Positions 52,361 to 63,137 of a stretch of 64,000 nt of DNA are shown here, piece after piece (position 1 is the first letter of the stretch; each line of letters begins with the position of its first letter). The stretch is from Numida meleagris (Eukaryota > Chordata > Aves > Galliformes > Numididae). Under the pieces are notes generated by a model. That model saw only the letters and a list, made by a program, of their open reading frames with translations. It was not told the origin of the DNA and searched no databases. Position numbers and translations under genes: made by a program. The stretch covers positions 28,197,638-28,261,637 of the forward strand of contig NC_034414.1 in NCBI RefSeq assembly GCF_002078875.1, in the 5' to 3' direction.

Positions 52361-53889
52361 CACTCACTTTTCCTCTCAGTGCCTCTGGTGTACATGGGGC
52401 TTTCCTCCAAACCCTCAGCCTACCTCATTTCCATTTGCTCTGTAAGCAACGTGCATGTAACCACCTATGGCAGATCCTTTTAGCTACGTAGCGGCTTTCT
52501 GGAATCTTTAGGTACACTGATTAGAGAAGATTTATGTAAATGAGCAATGAGGCCAGAATAAAGCATGCAGTGTGGTGAACCCCTTCTGTGACATAGACAG
52601 AGCAGAAAAAGTTATTTCATCTGAGCTTGTGTGGTTTTGTCTGTGCACCACTCCCCCGTGTTTGCTCCTTTCAGTACATGCCACTATACTCTTTCCCTAA
52701 GGATAGCAAGGCTTTGAGTCTCCTGAGAGTCCAGGGGAAGGCAGCATTAGTGTGTCCAGGGCCTTGTCTGCAGGCACAGGTATTTGTCCACACTCCTGCT
52801 GTGCAAGGTTTAGGCTAGGGATTCTCAGGACTGTTCATTTGGATTTGGCTGCTGAGCTAACTTTAGCAGCTGCCTGTCAGGAGATGCTTGCCAGGCCTCT
52901 GAGGCTACCTGACATGCCAACAGCAGTGCTGAGGTGGTCTGGCTTGGGCTCAGGGAGGGATGGAAGGGCAGGGGCGAAGGAGAAGAGGTGCAGGGGGAGG
53001 CCATGCAAGAACAGCACAGGGGCTGCAGGAAGCTGGTATAGGTGCGGCATCCCCAGACAGACTGTCAGAAAGCTGTACAGGTCAGGACTGGGGGCACATT
53101 AGCAGATGCATATGCGGGAAGGAAGCTTTAGTCCGTGAAATCATTTTCTTGCTTGCGTGCACAACATTCACTCAGAAATATACAGATAAAATAATCCCTT
53201 GGCTTTCTGCTTGCTGTATTCTTAATGTTTCATTCATAGCTTTATAGGCTTCTTCAAATATTCATGTATCATATCGTAAGTGAAAGGGAGAAAAATACTT
53301 CTTTTGCAGGCTCAAAAGCAAATGGGAAAAAAATAAACTCAAATCCCAAAGCGCTAGGATAACATTTTTAAAAAACATGAAGAACCAATGATTTTTTTTT
53401 TAATAAGCACAGTAGCTCAGGGGCCCAGTAATACTTCATTATATTAAATTTTAACACTGAGCCGACCCATTGTATTAATACTTGTAATTGCAAAAGGAAA
53501 ATTAAATTTCTTCCCATTGTCTGGAGGACCAGTAGACCATGGGAGAGGAAGGAAGCCACAGTATGGAGCTAGGACAGAGCTACAAGGACTTGGGGGCGAC
53601 AACCAGGGCCATTGATGGTGCCGAGCCATAGGGCTGGTCTTGTATGGTCGATGCCTCTTTGCAGCCTTCAAGACAGGGTTTCTGACTGCATGCAGGAGAG
53701 CTAGGACACAGCATCGCTCCCCTGGATATGCGACCTTTGACAAATTGCTTAGGAAATCACTTTCAAGCCAGCGTAGATAAAATTAGGTACCTCTGTGCAA
53801 AGGTGCCTGCTTCTCTGAGGCCTGAGCTGGCAAGCCTGGGTAAATTAGCACTTTTGGACTCCTGCCCATTTCTGAGTTTGCAAAATGTT

Positions 53890-54015
53890 CCCTTTAGCCT
53901 CTCTTTGCTGGTTTCACCATCTGTCAAATGGGGATGTTAATACTGACTCAGTCTTTGTACAGAGTTTTAAGCTTCTGAGACTCAAAGTGTGTGATAATAA
54001 GTGTTAGTAATTACA
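53890..54015 (+). repeat. MIR SINE remnant
   Basis: CCTTTAGCCTCTCTTTGCTG, GTTTCACCATCTGTCAAATG, GGGATGTTAATACTGACTCA and a 3' end with GTGTGATAATAAGTGTTAGT follow the MIR 3' half. It lies about 580 bp upstream of microexon C. Confidence 0.7.
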
Positions 54016-54538
54016 GTACCGTCATAGCATGCAACCAAGTCTCTGGAGACTTGCTTGCTGCTTGAAGGACAAGCAGAAGTCACAGCTAAGGCACAGTGCT
54101 CACTCCTTTTGGAGAGGGTTTGGTATATTTTGCTGTGTGATCTCTCTTACAGGTTTCACTGTGGTTACTTTGAAAGCTAGGCGTAGACTGTGGCTTTCTA
54201 GGGGAACACTCACTGTAATCCAGAGCTCCCCTGGCGAAGCTCTCACTGAGCTGCAGCTTGGGTCATGCCAGGCCCCGATAGCAAGCATGGCTTGTCCTTG
54301 CTCCTTTCCCCTTCCTTCCCCACCTGCATCCCATTCCTCTGCCGTTGCTTGGGGGGTGATTTCTGGGAGCCCTGGTGCAGTGCTCACCAGCATCACCTCC
54401 ATGTTGCTGCCATCTCCTCAGCCTCTGCCTGGCATGCAACCCTGAGAAGCTCACATATAGCATTGGGCCATGGCTGTCACTCACTGAATGTTGTCTTCTG
54501 CTAAACGGCTTCTCCTGCTTTTCCCAGTGCAACATTAA

Positions 54539-54598
54539 CTTTCTCCCTGTTTTCTTCTTTCTATCTGTCTGTCTCTTGTCGTTCTTCTCTCCCCACAG
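54539..54598 (+). promoter_or_regulatory. Extended pyrimidine tract and acceptor of microexon C
   Basis: About 60 nt of T/C-rich sequence with TTCTTCTTTC and TTCTTCTCTCCCC precede the CACAG acceptor; CATTAAC at 54533-54539 is a possible branch site. Long upstream tracts are typical of microexons, which are too short for exon definition. No TGC motif of the SRRM4 type is seen in the last bases of the intron. Confidence 0.5.
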
Positions 54599-54616
54599 CT
54601 CTGCTGCTCACCCAAG
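54599..54616 (+). CDS. SLC8A3: SLC8A3 microexon C (18 nt cassette)
   Basis: An 18-nt exon lies between CTCTCCCCACAG and CAAG|GTAAGA. With the G carried over from exon A or B it reads ALLLTQ and leaves a G for the next exon, so inclusion or skipping keeps the frame. The peptide is the counterpart of the ALLL segment that follows exon A in mammalian NCX isoforms (from memory). The exon is flanked on both sides by pyrimidine-rich intron: roughly 60 nt upstream and about 50 nt downstream, starting CTGCTTTTTCTCC. A donor matching GTAAG and a possible branch site (CATTAAC, 54533-54539) support it. It is far too short to appear as an ORF, so recognition depends on phase, borders and the known isoform structure. 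Mammalian NCX3 forms AC, B and BC predict use with A and sometimes with B. Confidence 0.88.
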
Positions 54617-56831
54617 GTAAGACTGCTTTTTCTCCTTTCCTCATCCTGCTCTGCCTGTTCTCATCCTCTTTAGTCAGCCCTCTCTGTCTGCATTTGCTGT
54701 GTGCAGGAGCGAGGCACTACCCCAGCTCCAGGTGTTTCCATCCTGCAGGTCAGAGCTGTGCCTTAAGACCATAGCAGTGACTGATGCCCAAAAGCCTTCC
54801 TCCTCATTCCAGAATTGCCCCCGCAGTTTCAGCAAATGGCCCCAACCAGGCTGCAAAGCAGGGCCCTCAGTTCTGACCCTGACTCTACCCCCTTCTTGGG
54901 CAGCTCTGGGGCTTTGTTCTTCCTCATGCACCTGGGTTTTCCTGCAGTCACAGAACCCCTCGGCCAGGGCAGGCACCTGGGGTTCCCCACTGCCATGCTG
55001 GGAGCCTCTCAGTGGCAGCAGCACTGCTGGGATGTGTTGGGCACCAGCCCTGCTCTCGCTCCTCACCTCCCCATAGCAGCATTTACCATTATTAGCGTGG
55101 AATCCCGCTTCGTTGCCTGAAATCCCTATTATGCTGGTCTATCTTGATCACACCATAGTGGTGATTTATGCCTCCTGTATTTTTATCATTCCTTCAATCC
55201 CCGGTATGATTACAGTTCAGTTTGCACTAAAGAAACATTTATCAAAAGCTGAAGGCCAGGTGAGCACAGTGCAGGGAAGAGCTGGCAGGTTGGCATGCTG
55301 AGTTGAAAACTGACAGCCCCACACGTAGAAGTTGTGAGTCCTGCAGGGGCTGTGATGGTGGGGGTTGTTTGCAGGTTTCAGAAACCCTGAGAAGAGCTCT
55401 GTGCTCCTTCAGCTCACCATAGGCCATGGGTTTTAGTAGGTTTTGTCGCAGGTGAATTCAAAGCACTGATTGCATTTATTTGTAACACCCGAGCTGTGCT
55501 GCAAACTGAGAGTATCTCTGCTGTGAAAGCTTCTGTCTCTGCAATTTTTAGGAAGATGCCAAATGTGCTGTGCAGGGATGGTTTGAGCCCACAGGAGATG
55601 GGGCTAATTAGGAAATTGCTAGTGGCAGGCAGAAATCCCCAGCTCCCTGAGTATCAGCTTAGGGTGTTTATGGAAAACTCCGAGCAGTTTGGATGGCCTC
55701 CTTTGTTACTTTTTCAGCTCCAGGACGACTAGGAATAAGTTGAGCACAGCCTCCTTCCCAGTAATTTCATTGCTTTAATTCAGTAGCTGCCTAATTTGAT
55801 CAGAACCTTAGGAACCAAATAATCTGTATTAAAATAATATAACTTTCTCCCTCTGTTGAAATCCAGTTTGATTGCTTTTGGCAGCTGTTACCGGATGCTG
55901 TGGTCACCAGCTCTGAGAAGCTGTTCTCCAGCTAACAAAGATAGCTGGACATGACGGGGAGGTCTGTGCGGTGCAGTCCCCTGCTGTCCCCTGTGCTGGG
56001 ATGCTCCATGCCCCTGGGGCACACAGTGGGTGCGTGGCCAGGGTCTGGGCTGGCAGCTCTCAGCCCCGCTCCCAGAGTATGTTGCTGGAGTGTCACTCAG
56101 CAGCCATCATGGCTAATAAGTAGGGAGAGAAGTGACGTTCTCATTTAGTCCATGTCATGTTAGATTTAGGTTACACAGAAGTGCAGGAATCTTTGTAAAA
56201 ATGGCTTTGTTGAGCATTTTGGGGGAATATTCCAGTCCTCTCCTTTGCAGACCATCTCCCATGTTCCCCTGCCCTCACCACGTGGTGTTTACTCTTGCAT
56301 GGCACAGCCCCCACTTGCCATCTTTTTGTAGAAGTCCCCAGAGCCTGTTTGCAACATAAGTGGGGAGATGAGCCCAAGTGCAAACACATTTTGTGGCCAA
56401 ATGGCCTTTTGTTGGAAAACATTGGAGAGCCTGAGTGTGACAATCCCTGCAGACCTATCCCTGGGAAAGCAGGGCTGTGAGTTATACATGAGGCAGCACT
56501 GCTGGGCTGGGAGAGCCTTTGGGTTGGGTTCATCTGTGGCATTTGCATTTACCAAACTCCAAGACAGACTTGCAAGCTTTTCATGGGCTTAGGATGTTTG
56601 TATTCTTAAAGGTATGAGGAATTACCAAAACATTAGCTACTTATCTACCCACACTTCCACATATTCATCCAGATCAAAGAAATAATAGTTCTAAAAATAT
56701 TACTTTGTGCATTGAAATTTGTGGGCCTGCTTTCTGCGTGTGAGCTGCATGGCAGCTGCCTGCTTTGTGGTGGGAAGACTGGGAAGCAAGGCCACCAGCA
56801 TGGGCCTGAGAGGAGAGTAGCAGGGAAGTCA

Positions 56832-56900
56832 TACAATCATAGAATAGCCTGAGTTGGATCCTTGGGTCCCCATGAGGATTATTGAGTCCAACTATAGAAT
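56832..56900 (-). mobile_element. Short CR1 LINE 3' end, antisense
   Basis: ACAATCATAGAATAGCCTGA, GTTGGATCCTTGGGTCCCCA and TGAGGATTATTGAGTCCAAC resemble the copy at 1465-1650, in the same orientation. Only about 65 bp remains. Confidence 0.8.
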
Positions 56901-57059
56901 CAGCGCGTTGGCTGTGTGTTGGCCCTTCTGTCATGGATGCACAGTTTCCCAGTTAGCATTAAGGACACTGGAGCATGTACGTTGGATGCATCACGCCTCA
57001 AAAATAGCTTTCAGAGCTAAGTAAGCAGATTCCTTACATTTTAGACAGTGGCACAGGCT

Positions 57060-57094
57060 GTGTGCGCATGCGTGCATGTGTGTGTGCATGTGTT
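57060..57094 (+). repeat. TG-rich dinucleotide run, interrupted
   Basis: Alternating purine-pyrimidine sequence of TG and CA/CG steps (GTGTGCGCATGCGTGCATGT and GTGTGTGCATGTG). It could adopt Z-DNA; no other role is suggested. Confidence 0.8.
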
Positions 57095-58449
57095 TCTTTA
57101 AAGGGCATATCAATATGCCAGCCTCCACCGCCAGTGCATCTCCTAGCCAGCAGCTTTCCCCAGTTGTGACTGATAGATTGACGGCCCTCCGGAGAGAGGA
57201 GCTCATTCACGCGCAGTGTTTACTTTGTGTAGCTGGGATTATATTTTATTGAGCCGCAACAAAAATCCCACTTTAATTGTCGCTTTAATTTCTTCCTAGC
57301 AGCACAGTCCCCAGAAGGGGTGACCTTCATGCAGATCCATGCCCACTCTAGAAATGGATGGATATGAGATAGCTCGAGGGGTGTGAAATGGCCTTCGTAG
57401 CAGTCTTTCATGAATGCATTGCTGATTTTAATCCAATTTATTCAGAAGCGACAGGGAATGGAGACTGGCCCGTGGCTGTTTGGTAGTCTTGCAGCATTTC
57501 CTAGGTGATAGGTATCTACCTCTCCCGCAGTGTTGCTGGGCCTTGCCATTGCCTGTTTCAGCACAATGCTGGCAGTGGACTTTATCTAACTGATTTACAG
57601 TGTACCCAGACAATGTCCAGTTCCCACTTGTTCCCAGCTGTCCACAGGGATTTGAGCAAGCAGGCACTTGGGTGCAGTGCATGCTGAGGGAATGCTGCTC
57701 TGCTTTCCCCTTTCCTAGGGGAAAAATAACAGAAGGAGCTCCCACCCAGCCTTTGCTCTTGCTAGACTGGCAGATCTCCCCTGCCTGTAGCAGCCCAAAA
57801 GCAACCTGGCACAAAGAGCAGGTGCCCTCCTGCATTACCTGGTGCAGGTAGTCCCAACTTGCATAGCCTGAGCAGCCTGCACATCTCCTGTAGCTCAGAT
57901 GGGCTGTTTTCCCTTGGTGGTCACAGACCTACATCCCAGTGCAAGCAGGGTTTTGGGGACTGCTCTGTCCCCACCTTCCTCTTCCCAGGGAGGAGGTGAT
58001 GGCAGCCCAGGAAGCCCTGGTGAGCTCCTGTTCTTGCCAGGCATATCCAGACCTTATCAGGCTTAATTGGGGTTGACAGCTGGGAGTCCAGGGTGCAATC
58101 CGCATTGAAGAGTAGGTGCAGATGCTGATACAAACAGAAATCAGGCTAGTTAATAATTAAGCTTCAGTTTGGCAGTGTTCACCTTGTCAGACTTGACCTT
58201 CCAAATTAAAAAAGTCTGTCTCTCCCATCTAGCTCAGCTGCTGGGTCCCTACTCGTGGGGCTCCACTCAGCATCCCATGGGAACAGACAATAAGCAAGCT
58301 CAGTTCAGGTTGCCTTAAGTTAGGATGAAAGATTCAGGTTTAACATTTTCAAATTCACCTTTGAAGTTTGTTAGGTTTCTGTACTTTGCATAAGATGTTC
58401 TCTTTCTTGTTGCATATTTGGAAACATTTTCAAAATATTTCTGCTTTTT

Positions 58450-58918
58450 GCAGCCCTGGAGTGTGTCCAGAGAAAGGCAGTGAAGCTGGTGAGGGGTCTG
58501 GAGCACAGGCCTTATGAGGAGCAGCTGAGGGAGCTGGGATTGTTCAGTCTGGAGAAGAGGAGGCTCAGGGGAGACCTTATCGCTCTCTTTAACTACCTGA
58601 AGGGAGGCTGTAGTGAGTTGGGGTCAGCCTCTTCTCTTGCCTAACTAGCGATAGGACTAGAGGGAATGGCCTCAAATTGCGCTAGGGGAGATTCAGGCTG
58701 GACGTTTGGAAATACTACTTCTCCAAAAGAGTGGTCAGGGACTGGAACGGGCTGCCCAGGGAGGTGGTGGAGTCACCGACCCTGGAGGTGTTCAAGGAAA
58801 GTTTAGGCATTGTGTTGAGAGACATGGTTTAGTGAGAACTATTGGAGATAGGCAGACGGTTGAACTGGATGATCTTGAAGGTCTTTTCCAGCCTTGGTGA
58901 TTCTGTGATTCATGATTC
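58450..58918 (+). mobile_element. CR1 LINE 3' part, sense (about 470 bp)
   Basis: It begins GCAGCCCTGGAGTGTGTCCA and GAGAAAGGCAGTGAAGCTGG, continues GGAGAAGAGGAGGCTCAGGG, GAGATTCAGGCTGGACGTTT, CCCAGGGAGGTGGTGGAGTC and ACTGGATGATCTTGAAGGTC, and ends with tail TGATTCTGTGATTCATGATT. It is one of the three longest CR1 copies here, all in gene-sense orientation. Confidence 0.97.
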
Positions 58919-60973
58919 AAGCAGGAATCACCTCCTTTTTGCAGCTTCCTTTGTGAAGGTTTCTGTGAGATACCCCATCAGACATGCTGCCTATGGCTGT
59001 TCCCCCGCTTGTAGCTAATATCTGAGGGGTTTAGCATGGGAGTGGTATTCAACCACCTGCCTCCAGTGGACACCCTTGACACGGCTTCTTGGATGACCAT
59101 GTTTCTTCTCAGTGCTCCAGTTCACTGAATTCACTGCAGAGGAGCTGTGTGGGGGCAGCTGGGCCTCCCTTACTCAGGTCTTGGGTCATGCTGTCAGCAG
59201 GCTGCAGTAGTCCAGCTCTGGCCATCACCTGGTGAGGCCTCAAGCATGAAGGTGCCAATTCTGCTGACACTTCATAGTACTGCACATCCCACAGCCTCCT
59301 GCCAGCATCCAGAGGTCCTGCCGCCGGCCTGGGCACCATGCTCTGTGCAGCCTCACAGCCCCAGAATGGCACGCTCCTCAGAGTGCTGCTGCAGCTCTCG
59401 TGCTGCCCTGCCTGGCGCAGGCACATCAAACAGCATGAGTAAGGAGGCAGGAGCTGAGATAAGTCTGTGCTGGATGCTGCTCCCCACAGGGAGGAGAGCA
59501 TGTTCTGTGGTGCGCACACTCACGGACCTGTCTGAAGATGGATAAGGTTTGCATGAGGCTCTGTTGTCTTACTGCATCAAAAGCTTTTGTCAAATCACTT
59601 AAAGCCGGGATGGATATGTTTTTTTAACACTTCTCCTGTAGTTGTTAAGTGGGGGAAATTTGGTCCAAGATTCCCGGTTTTCAGGGCAGCTCTGATTCCA
59701 GACACTTGCTTTCTTTGCTGTGTGACAGCAGCTGATGGCCAAGAGTGCCTGGTGCTGCCAACTGCAGCCCATGGCTGTTCTGATGTAGTTACTTCCCAGG
59801 GAAGGTCATAGTGAGCCAGACTGTCACTGAGTCTGGGCCGTGCAGCGCTGCTGGGATGGCTGTCTGTTGTGCTTCATCCCCAGCTCCCTGCTGGCATGCA
59901 CCAGCACCATCTGCCATGCTGGGCCCCTGCAGAGCTGTGGGTGCTTCCTACCCTGAGCTTTTTGTTGCAGGGGGCTAAGCTACACATGCAGAATGGCAAC
60001 TGATGTGTAAGCACCTGAATCTTTGATGTTAGATACAGCTTGTCATCCTCATACACTTCTGGGTAAAGGCAGAGACTGATTTTCTAGGTCTCTGTCTAGG
60101 AGAAAGAGATGTAGGTTTCATGAACTCCCTGCTCATGTGAATATAAGTAGCTTGAATCTTGCCTCCAAACACAGCATACGGCAGAATGTTTTTCCAGGTA
60201 TCCCCTCTGGGGCCGCTTGGCCTTTGCCTGCCATCACCCTCCATCCCTCTGCCACCATGCGTTGCTCCAGCTGCTCTGCTCTTCTGTCTCTGTCAGTACG
60301 TATAAACTTTTGGGGATTCCCAAATCCACAGGACATGTGTTGGAGCTAGGCGGTGATGGTTTTGATGTACTTCATTGATTTCAAGTGATGGATGTAGTTG
60401 TTTGTGCTTCTGTGACGGGCTATAGGAATACCACTTGACATAGGAGTTCTCCTACATTTTATAAACCCTGCAGTCTCACAAGGCTTACAGTCTCCACAGT
60501 CCGTCTAGCAGGGCTGATGAAGAGAAGGCAGAGTTTACAACTGGACACTGCTGGGAGTTTATCACTTCTGTGCAATTTTGGTGAGGAATACAAGATCTGC
60601 TGGAGTCCACATGGGATTAGTCATGTCTGAGGCATTACTGGGGTGTCTGTAAACTCAACGGGAAGCCTTGGTAATACCTGACCCACTACTTGGCCAGAAC
60701 AGGATGCTGTTCCTTTGTGGTACCTCCCCAGGTTCTGCTGAGCTCCCACAAATCAGCATATATCATCCAAGAGCACCAATGCAGGCTGAGGAAATTTTTT
60801 CTTTAAAAAGACGACCATGCTTTATGTGCTCTCAGTGACTAACCGATAGGCAGAAATCTTGGTCCTTTATTCCCATGGCCCAGCACCCAACCCCTGCCCT
60901 GGGTCTCTGTGTTACTGCAGGGAGCTGTGATGCAGCTGCTGCCTGCAGCTCAGTGTTGGCCTTGCTTTTGCAG

Positions 60974-61098
60974 AAGTGGCTGAGAGGAAGCTGACAGTTG
61001 AAGAGGAAGAAGCCAAGAGGATTGCAGAGATGGGCAAACCAATTCTTGGTGAACACCCCAAACTAGAAGTCATCATTGAGGAGTCCTATGAGTTCAAG
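60974..61098 (+). CDS. SLC8A3: SLC8A3 exon: end of CBD2 (RKLTVEEEEAKRIAEMGK...)
   Basis: Exon of 125 nt, after CTTGCTTTTGCAG and before TTCAAG|GTCAGT. Its first two bases complete the Glu codon begun upstream; 41 codons follow, from VAERKLTVEEEEAKRIAEMG through KPILGEHPKL to EVIIEESYEFK, ending in phase 0. It holds the acidic linker and the final CBD2 strand; the Glu in the LEVIIEESYEF strand is a family Ca2+ ligand. Junctions from all upstream choices stay open: Q-EVAERK via exon C, K-EVAERK from A directly, and S-EVAERK from B directly. The intron before it is 6357 bp and carries a 3' CR1 copy about 2 kb upstream. The downstream intron is only 520 bp. Confidence 0.96.
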
Positions 61099-61618
61099 GT
61101 CAGTGGTTGTCCCTGGGGTCCTCCGGGAGGGAGAAGCTGTGTGGCAGTGAAGAACTGCTATGGAAAGCAGGGCTGAGGAGGCAGGGGGTGGCTGCACGTA
61201 CAGGGAGAGGGCTGCCAGAAGAGGAAAAGGAGTGCGTGATACAATAGAGGGTAGGGGAAGCCTGAAGAAATGCCAGGAGATGTAGCTGCTGATAGGCAGA
61301 GGTAAAGAGAGGAAGACAGGGGAGGCCTGCTGGGAGCAGAAGATGCCAGTGTGCAAGAGAAGTCAGGAGCAAACTGTTCCTGCGAGACAGGATTGACCAG
61401 AGAAGGAGCTGAGCTTTGTTTGGAATAAGGAGTGGCAAACAAGCAGACTCTGGTGAAGTACAGCTCATGCATGAGGGAGTTATGAGTCTGTTCAGCATGG
61501 AGCGCCTGGCAGGAGCATGTTTGTGGCACCTCCACAGTTTGGGAAGGGGCAGAAGGGAAGATCAGCTTTGCCTGCTAGGAAAGGGTCTAATTGCTGTGCA
61601 TCTTTATTCCCACAACAG
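61099..61618 (+). other. SLC8A3: Intron (520 bp)
   Basis: GTCAGT donor and CACAACAG acceptor; purine-rich on the + strand (many AGG and GGAG words). No other feature seen. Confidence 0.9.
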
Positions 61619-61718
61619 AGCACTGTGGACAAGCTCATTAAGAAGACAAACCTAGCTTTGGTTGTAGGGACACATTCCTGGAGGGACCAGTTTTTGGAGG
61701 CCATCACCGTCAGCGCAG
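61619..61718 (+). CDS. SLC8A3: SLC8A3 exon: loop segment STVDKLIKKTNLALVVGTHS
   Basis: Exon of 100 nt between TATTCCCACAACAG and GCAG|GTGAGG. It reads in phase 0 as STVDKLIKKTNLALVVGTHS then WRDQFLEAITVSA, leaving one base. This near-invariant segment lies in the C-terminal part of the cytosolic loop, between CBD2 and the membrane, and is a constitutive exon across SLC8 genes. The H in VVGTHSWRDQF fits NCX3 (NCX1 has VVGTNSWREQF in memory). It joins YEFK upstream to AGDEDEDESGEE downstream without gap. Nothing unusual is seen in composition or borders. Confidence 0.97.
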
Positions 61719-62705
61719 GTGAGGGGGAGATCAGCAAACCCACATCAGCATCCCCAGGGCATGTGCAGCCAGGAATGAGATGTGTCGGGGCTCATGAGGC
61801 AGCTTCTGCCTGGGCAGACCTGCTCAGTTGTTGAGTATACATATGGTGGACTCTCACCAGTGGCCAGAAGGGCTTTTTCTGAAGTGAAAAGAGAGATGCA
61901 GAATATTCACTTTTCTTCTTTCTAGCAACTAACAGAAATGACCTCACTGGAAACAGTACCTCCATCCTTGGAGCAGTCTTTTCTCCCAGGCCGCCGTCTT
62001 TCTTCTTCCATCTCTCTCTTTGCTTTGTTATCTGCCTTGTGCTCCCTACCTACTTTCTCCAGTTTATTTCCATCATCCTGTATTCACACCCAGACCAGCA
62101 GTGCCTCCAATCTCTGAGTTAGTCTCCCTCCCACTCTCCAAGAGGTCACACAACTGCTGCTACTTATAACCTCTCACAGGTGTGACACTTCTTGCTGGGA
62201 ACATACTGTCCATCAGCCCATGATTTGGAGCAGGTGGACCAAGAGGGCCCTCTAGTTTCCCTCAGTGGCACTCATTTCTATAACCTTCTGCTATGTGATT
62301 TCATGGTGTCCCTCAGCAGGGATTTCCACAGGCTAACTATGTATTTCATGATGGCCTGTGGCTGGGGATGAGAAGAGGACAGCCCCTGAGGGTACTGCTT
62401 GCTGCGCCCCAGCCACAGAGGGTGGATGTGTGGTCCTGAGATGTCCTAGGAGTCCCCCTGTCTTGCCACATCCACTGAGGGCTCTGGCAGCTGCTAAGTC
62501 CCACCAGCTGGTTCCCAGGGTGGTGGCTGGCACCAACGCAATACACTTCCATGCTGCTTTGTGCTGGGAGGGAGCAGCTTGGGGAGGTGGGCAGTCCCCC
62601 AGTCTTGCACCCACTGGCCAGGCTGGAGAAGTGAAGCAGAAGGTGGGTGGCCATGAGCATGCTCTGTCACTTTGAGCTGGACCTTTTCTTCCACGTTGTT
62701 TGCAG
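61719..62705 (+). other. SLC8A3: Intron (987 bp)
   Basis: GTGAGG donor and TTTGCAG acceptor. A pyrimidine-rich middle (about 61970-62110) is followed by GC-rich sequence near the next exon. The open frames on both strands here are shadows of GC content. Confidence 0.88.
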
Positions 62706-62981
62706 CGGGTGATGAAGACGAGGATGAGTCTGGTGAAGAGCGCCTGCCGTCCTGCTTCGACTACGTGATGCACTTCCTGACCGTCTTCTGGAAGGTGCTG
62801 TTTGCTTGTGTGCCCCCCACCGAGTACTGCAATGGCTGGGCCTGCTTCGTTGTCTCCATCCTCATCATTGGCATGCTCACAGCTGTCATCGGCGACCTCG
62901 CCTCCCACTTCGGCTGCACCATCGGCCTCAAGGACTCAGTGACCGCCGTTGTGTTTGTAGCCTTCGGCACCTCTGTACCAG
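62706..62981 (+). CDS. SLC8A3: SLC8A3 exon: acidic loop end, TM6-TM7, start of alpha-2
   Basis: Exon of 276 nt after GTTGTTTGCAG and before CCAG|GTGGGG. It encodes 92 residues counting the split first codon. Order: acidic AGDEDEDESGEERLP (1-15), the FDYVMHFLTVFWKVLFACVP stretch leading into the membrane (about 18-37), a hydrophobic span from GWACF to SHFG (about 44-70, TM6 in the 10-helix model), then LKDSVTAVVFVAFGTSVP (75-92). GTSVP opens the alpha-2 repeat, whose next residue is the Asp completed in the terminal exon. Alpha-2 pairs with alpha-1 to form the ion-binding core. The exon is GC-rich compared with the introns. Its 156-bp downstream intron stays open in the same frame for a while, but the GTGGGG donor and the conserved VP|D join make the border clear. 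Confidence 0.97.
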
Positions 62982-63137
62982 GTGGGGACGCCGTGGGGAG
63001 GGGATGGGGGGCCCAGAGGAGATTGGGGTCCATGTCCCAGCCTGGCTGGTGGCACACCTGAGCCTCCCTCATCCCCCAGGCATGAAGGGTTGCCCATTTC
63101 TCCTGTTGGACCCTGATGATCCCTCCTTCCCCTGCAG
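62982..63137 (+). other. SLC8A3: Short last intron (156 bp)
   Basis: GTGGGG donor and CCCCTGCAG acceptor, splitting the Asp codon of the alpha-2 GTSVPD motif. It is G-rich at its 5' end, as is usual for short avian introns with a weak donor. Confidence 0.93.

Larger units (their letters stand above)
46691..54598 (+). other. SLC8A3: Intron between exons B and C (7908 bp)
   Basis: Bounded by TCAG|GTGTGA and CCCCACAG. It contains one CR1 3' end (52185-52360), a MIR-like remnant (53890-54015) and TGCATG words, the RBFOX core, at 47071, 47596, 48551 and 53687. Otherwise it is unique sequence. Open frames around 49400-50060 have no recognisable domain and lack coding character; I take them as chance. 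Confidence 0.85.
54617..60973 (+). other. SLC8A3: Intron after microexon C (6357 bp)
   Basis: Bounded by CAAG|GTAAGA and TTTTGCAG. It holds a short antisense CR1 end (56832-56900), a TG-rich run (57060-57094) and a sense CR1 copy (58450-58918). The remaining stretches show no gene or RNA I can support. Confidence 0.85.

Noticed and set aside
62333..62908. 191-codon - strand frame opposite an SLC8A3 exon
   Set aside because: Shadow of the GC-rich coding exon and adjacent intron; its opposite strand encodes the conserved NCX3 sequence.
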